Shown one piece after another: positions 7,699 to 15,307 of a DNA stretch of 34,700 nucleotides; positions within the stretch are counted from its first letter, which is position 1, and each line of letters starts with the position of its first letter. The notes beneath the pieces were generated by a model that was not told the origin of the DNA, made no database searches, and saw only the letters and a program-made list of their open reading frames with translations. The stretch lies in the NCBI GenBank assembly GCA_937920555.1, contig CAKZTM010000016.1, positions 1 through 34,700 on the forward strand, given 5' to 3'. The DNA is from an uncultured Paracoccaceae bacterium (lineage in GTDB: Bacteria; Pseudomonadota; Alphaproteobacteria; Rhodobacterales; Rhodobacteraceae). Position numbers and translations under genes: made by a program.

Positions 7699-8967
7699 GT
7701 GTCTGCCGAACCCATATCGAATTCTAAACCTTCTGGCGTTGGCATCGTGATTGCGATCCTGTTGGTTCTGGCGGTTGTGATGAACTTCATGACGTTGCGC
7801 GCGGCGGTCGGCCAGTCCGAGGCGACATCAGAGGCCAATGCGGCCCGCGAGGCCACCGGTGGGGCGCCCACGCTTGAGGATATTTTGGCCCGCCAGCGCG
7901 GCGAAGGTGTTGATGATGCAGCGCGCCGCGCGGCGGTGGGCGATCCGGACAGTGCAGCCAGCATCGCAAGTCAGCTTGGCACGCTTGGCGGGGCCTCTGA
8001 CCCGGAGTTGTGGCGGGCAATTCGGTTTGGAGAGGCGCGCATCACCTCCACATCCGGCGGGGCCGGGGCCACCACCTTGGTGCAAGATGGCGGCATGAAG
8101 TGGCTTACTTTTCGTGACGGGCCGTTGCGCACTTATGGGGGTAATTTGTTGCTCATCATGTTGATTGCGCTGACGATTTTCTATCTCACCCGCGACAAAA
8201 TCAGGATCGAGGGTAAGAAAACCGGTGTCAAAATCAAGCGGTTCGGGGCTGTGGAGCGGTTCGGGCATTGGTTGCTGGCCAGCTCTTTTATCATTCTTGG
8301 GATTAGCGGATTGATTTCGTTATTTGGGCGCACGGCTCTGATACCGCTTTTGGGCAAGGAGCATTACGCGGCCTTCGCCATGGACATGAAATGGGTGCAC
8401 AACAATGTCTCATGGGCGTTTATGATCGGGTTGATTTTGATCACGGTCATGTGGATTTTGCACAATATTCCCAACCGGCATGATCTGGTGTGGTTGATGA
8501 AGGGCGGCGGTTTGTTCTCCAAGGGCAGCCATCCTCCGGCGCGGAAATTCAATGCGGGTCAAAAGATCATATTTTGGGTTGTTGTGCTGTTGGGCACGTC
8601 CGTTTCCCTGACCGGGCTATCGCTGTTATTCCCGTTTGAGTTGCCCATGTTTGCCGCGACTTTTGAGAAGCTGAACGCTGTGGGATTGCCGCAAGTGTTT
8701 GGCATGGGCGAGCTGACGACGGCTTTGGCCCCCCATGAGGAGATGCAGCTGGCGCAGCTTTGGCACTCCATCGTGGCATTTGTGATGATGGCGGTGATTA
8801 TTGCGCATATCTATCTGGGCTCGATCGGGATGGAGGGCGCGTTTGATGCCATGGGCTCTGGCGAGGTGGAGCTGCAATGGGCTCGGGAGCATCACGGGCT
8901 TTGGGTCGATGAGGTGATGGAAAAATCTCCACCCCAGGGGGCCTCACCGACGACCCCTGCTGAATGA
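7699..8967 (+). CDS. fdhC: Formate dehydrogenase gamma subunit, membrane cytochrome b
   Basis: The 422-aa protein anchors the enzyme and passes electrons to the quinone pool. The chosen GTG at 7699 has AGGAG 7 nt upstream; an in-frame TTG at 7681 has none. One hydrophobic segment lies at about residues 12-30, a second near 145-165, then the cytochrome b561-like FdnI domain (KRFGAVERFGHWLLA, KWVHNNVSWAFMIG, QLWHSIVAFVMMAVIIAHIYLG) with several membrane helices and candidate haem His residues. A periplasmic Ala-rich segment between the first two helices is typical of the longer gamma subunits. The C-terminus (WAREHHGLWVDEVMEKSPP) is also family-like. The next gene starts directly after its stop. 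Confidence 0.93.
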   Translation: MSAEPISNSKPSGVGIVIAILLVLAVVMNFMTLRAAVGQSEATSEANAAREATGGAPTLEDILARQRGEGVDDAARRAAVGDPDSAASIASQLGTLGGASDPELWRAIRFGEARITSTSGGAGATTLVQDGGMKWLTFRDGPLRTYGGNLLLIMLIALTIFYLTRDKIRIEGKKTGVKIKRFGAVERFGHWLLASSFIILGISGLISLFGRTALIPLLGKEHYAAFAMDMKWVHNNVSWAFMIGLILITVMWILHNIPNRHDLVWLMKGGGLFSKGSHPPARKFNAGQKIIFWVVVLLGTSVSLTGLSLLFPFELPMFAATFEKLNAVGLPQVFGMGELTTALAPHEEMQLAQLWHSIVAFVMMAVIIAHIYLGSIGMEGAFDAMGSGEVELQWAREHHGLWVDEVMEKSPPQGASPTTPAE

Positions 8968-10248
8968 ATGTGGCGTTACGGGCTCATTGTGGCGGCTCTG
9001 GCGTGCCGGGCTGCTTTGGCTGAGCCTTTGGTGTTTGACGGGCATGGCGGGCCGATCATGGATGTGGCTGTGGGGCCTGACGGGGCGGTGCTGACCGCCA
9101 GTTTTGACAATTCGGTTGGGTTTTGGCGCGGTGATGGAGCGCCTGTGTGGCTGGAGGGGCACGGGGCGGCTGTGAACAGCGCTGTGTTTCTGGGCGGTGG
9201 ATTGGCGGCGTCCGGCAGCGACGATTTTGCGATCGAAATCTGGGATTTGCAGGCGGGCGTGTCGGTTCGTCGGCTGGAGGGGCACAGGGGCAAGGTCATG
9301 TCTTTGGCGGCGTCTGGCGAGGGTCGGTTGGCCTCGGCCAGTTGGGACGGCACGGCGGCGATTTGGGATATAGCGCGCGGCGCCCGTGTGGCGGAGTTGG
9401 TCGGTCACAAGGGCAATGTCAACGGGGTGGTGTTCTTGGAGCATGGCGGTGTTTTGACCGCCTCCTCGGACGGTACCATTCGCGAGTGGGGGGCGGACGG
9501 TGCGCCGCGCCGCGTTGTTGTCCGGCACGGGTTTGGTGTGAACACGCTTGTGCTCAACGAGGCTCAGGGTTGGCTCGCCTACGGGGCCGTTGACGGCGGC
9601 ACGCGGGTGGTTGATTTGGCATCCGGTGCGGTTCTGGCGGATTTAACCTTGGAGCGGCGGCCGGTTTTGGCCATGGCGGCTGCACCGGGCATGGAGCAGA
9701 TCGCCGTGGGTGACGGGCAGGGCTATATCATGGTCGTGGAGACCGCCGACTGGTCGATTTCCCGCGATTTTCGTGCTGCCAAAAACGGACCGATTTGGGC
9801 GTTGGCCTATACGGCTGACGGGCTGAGTGTGATTGCGGGTGGGATTGATGACAGGGCTTATCTATTCCCCGTGGCAGGTGAGATCGAGGTTCAAATGTCT
9901 CAGGGCAAACAGGATTTTCAACGCGCGCCCGAGACCATGTCCAACGGCGAGCGGCAGTTCAAACGCAAATGCTCGGTCTGTCACACTTTAACCGGGCCGG
10001 GCGGGCGCCGCGCCGGGCCGAGCCTTATGGGCATATTCGGCAGGCAGGCCGGTCAGTTGGAGGGCTACAGCTTTTCGCAAGCCATGGCCGGGAGCGATCT
10101 GGTGTGGTCCGAGGAGACAATCGATCTGCTTTTTGATCTTGGGCCGGACAATTACGTGCCCGGCTCGAAGATGCCCATGCAGCGGATCACCTCGGCGCAG
10201 GATCGGCGTGACTTGGTGGAATTTTTGCGCGAGACTACCGGCGAATAG
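8968..10248 (+). CDS. WD40 beta-propeller fused to a c-type cytochrome, end of fdh operon
   Basis: The 426-aa product has a signal peptide (MWRYGLIVAALACRAALA), so it is periplasmic. Seven WD40-like units can be counted between residues 20 and about 310, several beginning with GH and ending in W/V-D-like strands (for example GHRGKVMSLAASGEGRLA), enough for a closed seven-bladed propeller. A class I cytochrome c domain follows: haem site C335-S-V-C338-H339 and a likely axial Met at 402 or 404 (SKMPM). Its ATG abuts the gamma stop, so expression is coupled. I infer that it takes electrons from the formate dehydrogenase or docks the complex to a redox partner. The fold assignment is firm; the function is not established. 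Confidence 0.88.
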   Translation: MWRYGLIVAALACRAALAEPLVFDGHGGPIMDVAVGPDGAVLTASFDNSVGFWRGDGAPVWLEGHGAAVNSAVFLGGGLAASGSDDFAIEIWDLQAGVSVRRLEGHRGKVMSLAASGEGRLASASWDGTAAIWDIARGARVAELVGHKGNVNGVVFLEHGGVLTASSDGTIREWGADGAPRRVVVRHGFGVNTLVLNEAQGWLAYGAVDGGTRVVDLASGAVLADLTLERRPVLAMAAAPGMEQIAVGDGQGYIMVVETADWSISRDFRAAKNGPIWALAYTADGLSVIAGGIDDRAYLFPVAGEIEVQMSQGKQDFQRAPETMSNGERQFKRKCSVCHTLTGPGGRRAGPSLMGIFGRQAGQLEGYSFSQAMAGSDLVWSEETIDLLFDLGPDNYVPGSKMPMQRITSAQDRRDLVEFLRETTGE

Positions 10249-10257
10249 GAGTGAGCG

Positions 10258-10383
10258 ATGAAAGCGATGTTACTGGCATTTTTGGCGGTTGGGGTGATTG
10301 CGGTGGGCGCGAATGCCTATCTGAGCGGCGCGGGGTTTTCGGCCGGTGAACAAGCAACCGGGTCTGCGGTTCGACTGGATTAA
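10258..10383 (+). CDS. 41-aa membrane or exported peptide at the end of the fdh operon
   Basis: The ATG lies 9 nt after the cytochrome gene's stop and has a GGAG ribosome binding site. The peptide begins MKAMLLAFLAVGVIAVGANA, a strong hydrophobic helix or signal peptide, followed by a short polar tail (SGEQATGSAVRLD-like). The close spacing and good ribosome binding site support a real gene. No family is recognised. It may be a small accessory subunit of the formate dehydrogenase or its cytochrome. Confidence 0.65.
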   Translation: MKAMLLAFLAVGVIAVGANAYLSGAGFSAGEQATGSAVRLD

Positions 10384-10446
10384 GCGATAGTTTTTGGCGG
10401 TCTGATTGCGGCGGATGGGCCGTGAAATTCTGGGCGCCACTTTTCT

Positions 10447-10462
10447 ACTCTTCTAGAAAAGT
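10447..10462. promoter_or_regulatory. Palindrome copy C (ACTC-N8-AAGT)
   Basis: ACTCTTCTAGAAAAGT, extended to CTACT...AGTAG (10445-10464), is palindromic with one mismatch per half and a TA centre. It lies 63 bp after the last fdh-operon gene and just before a TTGACA-like hexamer. There is no obvious gene downstream for it to control, so it could act on an unseen small RNA or be a vestigial site. Confidence 0.45.
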
Positions 10463-10479
10463 AGTTACGTTGACAAAAA

Positions 10480-10751
10480 CAGTCGGGTTTGGGTTTCGCG
10501 CGGTGAAAGCGGGTTCGAAACGGGCCGTTGGTCGGGATGGTTTGTGAGTGGGGTGGTTGTTCTTGCGAGGCTGGTGTGCGTCGCGGATTGTTGTTTGGCG
10601 AGGATGGCTGGCCGAGTGGGATAATCGGTCGTGCGGGACTATCGTTGGTCAGGGATTGTTGTTCATGCGGATGGTTGAGGGGCTGATCTTCGCCAAGGAT
10701 GGTTTTTGGTCATAGCGGGCTTTGCTTGTCCGGTTCCCCCGGCCAAAGCGC
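10480..10751 (-). terminator. Candidate Rho-dependent termination region after tupA
   Basis: Read on the minus strand, the 270 bp after the tupA stop are rich in C and A, poor in G and nearly free of strong hairpins, with many YC dinucleotides. That composition is the known signature of Rho utilisation sites. No intrinsic terminator is visible for the tup operon. This is an inference from composition only. Confidence 0.35.
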
Positions 10752-11558
10752 TCAACGGGCGTTGGGGAAAAACAGTTGTTCGCCGTCTTTGGTATGGCGC
10801 GCGATGGCGTCTTGTCCATCGGTCAACAGCCAATTTATGAACTCCGCGCCCGCCTCAATTTTCACCTTCGTGCAGTGGGCCGGGTTGACTAGCGTGACCC
10901 CATATTGATTGAACAGGGCCGGATCGCCTTCGAACTGGATCTTATGGTTTTGCTTATTCTCAAAGGCCAGCCATGTGGCGCGGTCTGTGAGCGCATACGC
11001 GTCCATGCCCACAGCAATATTGAGCGTGGCCCCCATGCCTGACCCGGTTTCGCGGTACCATGTGCCGCTTTGATCGCTTGGATCAAGGTCTGTGCTTGAC
11101 CACAGGGCCTGTTCTTTTTTGTGGGTGCCGCTGTCATCGCCGCGCGATGCAAACGGGGTTTGGGATTGCGCGATGGCACGTAGGGCCTCGGCGGCGGTTG
11201 TGGTGTTTTTGAGGTCAACAGGGCCGTTGGCCGGGCCGACAATCACAAAATCATTATACATGACCCGGTGGCGCTGGAGCCCGTAGCCGTCCGCGATGAA
11301 CTGTTCCTCCGCCTCCTTGGCATGCACCAGCAGCACGTCGCCGTCGCAATTTGCAGCGTTCTTGAGCGCCTGTCCTGTGCCCACGGCGACCACCCGGACC
11401 TCTATCCCCGAGCTTTGGGTGAACCGGGGCAGGATCGCATCGTACAGGCCTGAGTTTTGTGTCGAGGTCGTTGACTGCACGATGATAAATTCGTCGGCCG
11501 CCTGCGACATAAACGGGATTGCCGCGACCACGGCGGCAAGCACGGTGCCACGCATCAT
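10752..11558 (-). CDS. tupA: Tungstate-type ABC transporter substrate-binding protein
   Basis: The 268-aa protein has a signal peptide (MMRGTVLAAVVAAIPFMSQA) and the TupA-type N-terminal motif VQSTTSTQNSGLYDAILP. Other family blocks are VGTGQALKNAANCDGDVLLVHA, FASRGDDSGTHKKE and WYRETGSGMGATLNIA. It would bind tungstate (possibly molybdate) in the periplasm and deliver it to TupB. The ATG at 11558 overlaps the tupC stop as ATGA, so translation is coupled. It is the last gene of tupB-tupC-tupA. The adjacent formate dehydrogenase is the obvious user of the metal. Specificity for tungstate over molybdate is inferred from the TTST motif and family. Confidence 0.9.
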   Translation of the reverse strand: MMRGTVLAAVVAAIPFMSQAADEFIIVQSTTSTQNSGLYDAILPRFTQSSGIEVRVVAVGTGQALKNAANCDGDVLLVHAKEAEEQFIADGYGLQRHRVMYNDFVIVGPANGPVDLKNTTTAAEALRAIAQSQTPFASRGDDSGTHKKEQALWSSTDLDPSDQSGTWYRETGSGMGATLNIAVGMDAYALTDRATWLAFENKQNHKIQFEGDPALFNQYGVTLVNPAHCTKVKIEAGAEFINWLLTDGQDAIARHTKDGEQLFFPNAR

Positions 11559-12304
11559 AGCAATATTTGTCCGGTCAAAAACGTACGTCCTTCTTCGGAT
11601 GTGGGCGCTTCAAAGAACTGGGTGGCGGGTGTGTGTTCGGCAATCCGGCCCCGGTGGACCAAAAGCACATCATCGGCCATCCGCTCGGCCTGCATTCTGT
11701 CATGGGTGACCAAGATCACCTTGGTTCCACTGGCCGCAGCACTTCGGGTCAGCCGCTCTATGGCTGCGGTTGCATGCGGGTCGAGGCTGGCTGTCGGCTC
11801 ATCAAGGAGCAGCAATTTCGGTCGCGCGGCCAGAGCGCGGGCCATCGCAAGACGTTGTTTCTCACCACCTGACAGGCGTTTGGCCGGGGTTTGGGCAAGG
11901 CTGGTGAGATCGGCCAGCACCAATAGTTCTGCGATGCGGCCCACCCGTTCGGACTTTGGCGTGCCGTAGATTTTCAGGGCGTGGTTGAGATTGGCATGCA
12001 CAGACCGGCGCAGTACCACGGGCGTTTGGAACACCAGTGCGAGGCTGTTTGAGATGCTGGGCACAATCGACAGCCGCCCGCTATCGGCCATCATCAGCCC
12101 CGCGATCAGGCGCAAGATCAGGCTTTTGCCCGCCCCGTTGGGGCCCAGCAGTGTGGTGATCCCCGGTTGGGTGATGGCAAAGCTGACGCCGCTGAGCAAA
12201 TTGCGGTCTGCGCGGCTGATGTATAAATCCTCGGCCTGGATGATCACATCGCGTGTGTTGGGATCATCGCTTTGGCGAAACGGGAGGATGTTGTTTTCAG
12301 GCAT
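11555..12304 (-). CDS. tupC: Tungstate-type ABC transporter ATP-binding protein
   Basis: The 249-aa ATPase has Walker A (GPNGAGKS), the signature LSGGEKQRLAMARA, Walker B (LLLLDEPTASLD) and the switch His (ILVTHD). It energises tungstate import with the TupB permease. The start overlaps the tupB stop by 8 nt and its own stop overlaps tupA, so the three genes form one tightly coupled unit. It is shorter than typical ModC proteins and lacks a C-terminal MOP/TOBE domain, consistent with the Tup type. Confidence 0.9.
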   Translation of the reverse strand: MPENNILPFRQSDDPNTRDVIIQAEDLYISRADRNLLSGVSFAITQPGITTLLGPNGAGKSLILRLIAGLMMADSGRLSIVPSISNSLALVFQTPVVLRRSVHANLNHALKIYGTPKSERVGRIAELLVLADLTSLAQTPAKRLSGGEKQRLAMARALAARPKLLLLDEPTASLDPHATAAIERLTRSAAASGTKVILVTHDRMQAERMADDVLLVHRGRIAEHTPATQFFEAPTSEEGRTFLTGQILL

Positions 12305-13004
12305 GGGCGGTGGTTCTTGTGCTGGACCGGAGCGCCATCAGGGAGGCGTTGATAAGGATCGAGATCATCAACAACACAATGCCAAGGGCCAGCGCCAATG
12401 CCAGCGCCCCTTTGGAGGTTTCAAGGGCGATGGCGGTGGTCATCACGCGGGTCACGTGGTTGATATTGCCGCCCACGATCATCACTGCGCCCACTTCGGC
12501 AAAGGCGCGTCCGAACCCGGCCAAAGCGGCGGTCATCAGCGAGGCGCGTGCATCCCACAACAGCGTCGTGACCGTTTGCAGGCGAGAGGCCCCCATGACC
12601 CGCAACAGGTCATCATATTCCACATTCAGGTCTTCGACCACTTGGGCGGTCAGGGCGGCCACGATGGGGGTGACCAAAATCACTTGCGCGATGATCATCG
12701 CCGTGGGGGTATAGAGCAGGTTGAGCACCGCAAACGGCCCCGATTGTGACAGCATCAGGTACACGAGCAGCCCGACCACCACAGGCGGCAGGCCCATTGT
12801 TGCGTTGGTCAGGACCGACAGGATCGCGCGGCCCGGAAAGCGGCCAACGGCGAGCAGGGCGCCCAGCGGAAAGCCAAGAAGGCAGGCGATCAGAACGGCG
12901 GCGGTGGTAACTTGCAGCGACAGCAACACGATCTCGGCCAGATCGGCATCCATTTGCACGATCAGTGCGAATGCGGCTTGGAATGATCCCCAGAGGTCTT
13001 GCAC
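12297..13004 (-). CDS. tupB: Tungstate-type ABC transporter permease
   Basis: The 235-aa protein has about five membrane helices and the permease coupling motif in EYDDLLRVMGASRLQTVTTLLWDARASLMTA-type context (EAA loop, G at GAS). The start is a GTG at 13004; no ATG upstream keeps the family length. It is first in the tupBCA operon, which would be transcribed from the 13005-13117 gap. No ModE-type site is recognised there. Size and order match TupB of bacterial tungstate importers. Confidence 0.88.
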   Translation of the reverse strand: MQDLWGSFQAAFALIVQMDADLAEIVLLSLQVTTAAVLIACLLGFPLGALLAVGRFPGRAILSVLTNATMGLPPVVVGLLVYLMLSQSGPFAVLNLLYTPTAMIIAQVILVTPIVAALTAQVVEDLNVEYDDLLRVMGASRLQTVTTLLWDARASLMTAALAGFGRAFAEVGAVMIVGGNINHVTRVMTTAIALETSKGALALALALGIVLLMISILINASLMALRSSTRTTAHA

Positions 13005-13117
13005 GTGTGTTCTGTCTCGCTTGTTGATTGTGACAAGGATAGGCCCCTCGGGCGGTCCGGGTCCAGCATCATTCGGTCGAGATCATTCGTTTTTGAAGAA
13101 CGGGCGATTGGGCAGGT

Positions 13118-13912
13118 TTATCGCGCACGTCTCAGCGCGCTGAGCGCTGTGACCGCGACGAAGAGTGCTGCACTGGTGGTCACGATGGTTGGGCCGGTTT
13201 GAGTGTCGATCTGGAACGAGGCCCACAAGCCGCCAAGCCCGGAGCCCGCTGCGATGACCGTGGCCATTAGCGCCATCGTCTCTGGGCCGCGTGCAAGGTT
13301 GCGGGCAGTGGCTGCCGGGATGATCAAAAAGGCGGAGATCAAGAGCGCGCCCACCACCTGAATAGAGACGGCGATCACAATAGCGATGGCCAAGTTCAGC
13401 ACCAATTGTTCGCGTTTGGGGTTAACGCCGCTGGCATAGGCAAGATCGCTATTGGTGGTGGAGATCAGCAGGTAGGCCCATCGCCACCACAAAAGTGCAA
13501 GTACGGCTGCGGCACCCAAGAATATGATGATCAGATCGGTTTTGGAGACGGTCAGAATGTCGCCAAACAGGTAGGACATCAGATCCAGCCGCACGTCGGG
13601 CAGAAATGAGATCGCAACCAGCCCCAAGGCCAGCGATGCATGTGCGATCACCCCCAAAAGCGTGTCACTGGCGTAGGTTTTGCCCGACAGGGAGGCCACA
13701 ATTGTGGCGGTCGCGAGGGCCACGACCAGCACGCCCGCGAAGATTGAGATCTCCAAAGCAAGGGCGAGAGCTACGCCCAGCACGGCTGCATGAGCGGTTG
13801 CATCGCCAAAATAGGCCATCCGGCGCCAGACCACGAAACACCCCAAAGGGCCCGCTGCAAGAGCGATGCCGACAACCGCCAGAGCGGCGCGCGCTAGGAA
13901 ATCGTCAAGCAT
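13118..13912 (-). CDS. znuB: Zinc ABC transporter permease
   Basis: The 264-aa protein belongs to the ABC-3 metal permease family. It has about seven or eight hydrophobic segments and the family blocks GPLGCFVVWRRMAYFGDATAHAAVLG near the N-terminus, SFLPDVRLDLMSYLFGDIL in the middle and VGALLISAFLIIPAATARNLA near residue 200. It transports Zn2+ across the inner membrane with ZnuC. ATG at 13912 gives the usual N-terminus; an in-frame GTG at 13945 would add 11 polar residues. It follows znuC after a 160-bp gap that contains palindrome copy B, so it may also have its own promoter. Confidence 0.93.
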   Translation of the reverse strand: MLDDFLARAALAVVGIALAAGPLGCFVVWRRMAYFGDATAHAAVLGVALALALEISIFAGVLVVALATATIVASLSGKTYASDTLLGVIAHASLALGLVAISFLPDVRLDLMSYLFGDILTVSKTDLIIIFLGAAAVLALLWWRWAYLLISTTNSDLAYASGVNPKREQLVLNLAIAIVIAVSIQVVGALLISAFLIIPAATARNLARGPETMALMATVIAAGSGLGGLWASFQIDTQTGPTIVTTSAALFVAVTALSALRRAR

Positions 13913-13990
13913 TTTCGGGCTGTCTGCTTTGGTTGGTTTTTTCACTCATTTTTGGCGTAACTCTTTGTTTTTGTGCGGGTATCTGGTTCG

Positions 13991-14006
13991 ACTCAACTAG
14001 AGGAGT
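13991..14006. promoter_or_regulatory. Palindrome copy B (ACTC-N8-GAGT) upstream of znuB
   Basis: ACTCAACTAGAGGAGT is a near-palindrome (two mismatched pairs) in the znuC-znuB gap. With flanks it matches copy A closely: TTCG before and AGAG after are shared. Its placement 80-95 bp before the znuB start suggests separate control of znuB inside the zinc operon. Confidence 0.5.
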
Positions 14007-14075
14007 AGAGTTGGAGATCACAGGCATTCTTGAGGGTTGGATAGGGGCGTTATTCATGGTGTTTGGTGGCTCGGT

Positions 14076-14819
14076 TTAATGCTCATGTGGGTGGTCATGG
14101 CTATGATCATGGTCATGGTGGTGGTCGTGTTCATGCCGGTAAATTGCCAAAGCGCCATGTGTGCCCAGACCAAAGAGGGCGCGATATTCCGGGGCGGCGG
14201 ACACAATCTCGGGGGTTCCGTGACAGCACACATGACCGTTCAGGCAAATCACCCGGTCCGATGCGCTCATCACCACATGCAGATCATGGCTGACGATCAC
14301 AATGGCGCATCCCAATTCTTCGCGCACCGAGGCGATCAGAGCGTAAAAATCGGCGATGCCCGGCTGGTCAAGCCCGCTGGTCGGCTCATCGAGGATCAAC
14401 AATTGCGGGTCGCGAAGCAATGCGCGGGCCAAAAGCACCCGTTGCAATTGCCCCCCCGACAGGTCCGAGACTTGCCGGGTGTTCACCCCCGACAGACCCA
14501 CGCGGGCCAAGGTCGCTTCAATCGCATCCTTCGGGCGGGCCCGCGGCAAAGACAGAAACCGGCTCACGCCCATGGGCATGGTCGGGTCAATATTCAGGCT
14601 TTGCGGCACATAGCCGATGATCGTGCCGGGCTTGGCGGTGATCTCACCTTTTTGCGGCTCAATGGCCCCGATCAAGGCTTTCATCAAAGTAGATTTGCCC
14701 GATCCGTTGGGTCCCACCACGGTGACAATTTCGCCGTCCTCAATGCTTAGGCTCACATTGTCCAGAATGCTTATCCCGTCGCGCTTTATAGTGAGGTTCT
14801 GGACCTTTATCCGGCTCAT
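14076..14819 (-). CDS. znuC: Zinc ABC transporter ATP-binding protein with His-rich tail
   Basis: The 247-aa ATPase has Walker A (GPNGSGKST), signature LSGGQLQRVLLARA, Walker B (LLILDEPTSGLD) and switch His (VIVSHD). The last 20 residues are almost only His, Asp, Glu and Ser, a probable metal-binding tail seen in ZnuC-type proteins. The ATG at 14819 overlaps the zur stop as ATGA; an ATG further upstream at 14849 would run into zur and lacks support. It pairs with ZnuB and ZnuA for zinc uptake. Confidence 0.93.
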   Translation of the reverse strand: MSRIKVQNLTIKRDGISILDNVSLSIEDGEIVTVVGPNGSGKSTLMKALIGAIEPQKGEITAKPGTIIGYVPQSLNIDPTMPMGVSRFLSLPRARPKDAIEATLARVGLSGVNTRQVSDLSGGQLQRVLLARALLRDPQLLILDEPTSGLDQPGIADFYALIASVREELGCAIVIVSHDLHVVMSASDRVICLNGHVCCHGTPEIVSAAPEYRALFGLGTHGALAIYRHEHDHHHDHDHSHDHPHEH

Positions 14820-15307
14820 GGGGCTGGGCTTTCCTGACAGGCGGGGCAAATCCCTTCGGCTTCAATCACCCGACGTTCGATCTTAAAGCCCAAACTGTCG
14901 GCGGCGCGGTCAATGGCGGTCATGCCACCGCCAATATCCGCTTCGGCCACAGAATTGCAATCACGACAGATCATGAAGACCGGTATGTGGGCGTCATGGG
15001 GATGGCCGCATGCGATAAAGGCGTTCAGGTGTTGCAGTTTATGGGCAAATCCGTGAGTGACCAGAAAGTCCAGCGCTCTATAGGCGATGGGTGGCTGGGA
15101 GCCCATGTTTTCCGCCGACAGCCGCTCCAAAATGTCATAGGCGCCCATGGCGCGGTGCTCTTCCAAAAGCAATTCCAGAACCCGTTTGCGCACCGGTGTG
15201 AGGCGCAGGTTTTGCGCCTCGCAGCTTTCTTGCACCCTGTGCATGGCGCCTGCTACGCAACTATTGTGGTTATGGCGCTCAAAAGCCGGGGTCTTGGCGC
15301 CGGTCAT
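14816..15307 (-). CDS. zur: Zinc uptake regulator, Fur family
   Basis: The 163-aa protein has the Fur-family winged helix (LTPVRKRVLELLLEEHRAMGAYDILERL, PIAYRALDFLVTHGFAHKL) and metal sites typical of Zur: FIACGHPHDAH, CRDC, and a C-terminal CPAC pair. It would repress znu genes when zinc is sufficient. The ATG at 15307 overlaps the znuA stop as ATGA, giving coupled translation; a longer upstream reading lies inside znuA and is rejected. Its position between znuA and znuC means it probably represses its own operon through the palindrome at 16307. Confidence 0.93.
   Translation of the reverse strand: MTGAKTPAFERHNHNSCVAGAMHRVQESCEAQNLRLTPVRKRVLELLLEEHRAMGAYDILERLSAENMGSQPPIAYRALDFLVTHGFAHKLQHLNAFIACGHPHDAHIPVFMICRDCNSVAEADIGGGMTAIDRAADSLGFKIERRVIEAEGICPACQESPAP

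Larger units (their letters stand above)
10384..10751. other. Gene-free gap between fdh operon and tupA (convergent)
   Basis: This 368-bp stretch has no credible gene. It holds palindrome copy C (10447-10462), a possible TTGACA box at 10469-10474 on the plus strand, and a long segment that is very G/T-rich on the plus strand and C/A-rich on the minus strand. Near-repeats of GATTGTTGTT occur within it (about 10577 and 10650). Confidence 0.7.

Noticed and set aside
14820-14849. Longer znuC start at 14849
   Set aside because: It would overlap zur by more than 30 nt, while the ATG at 14819 gives a normal N-terminus and an ATGA overlap.
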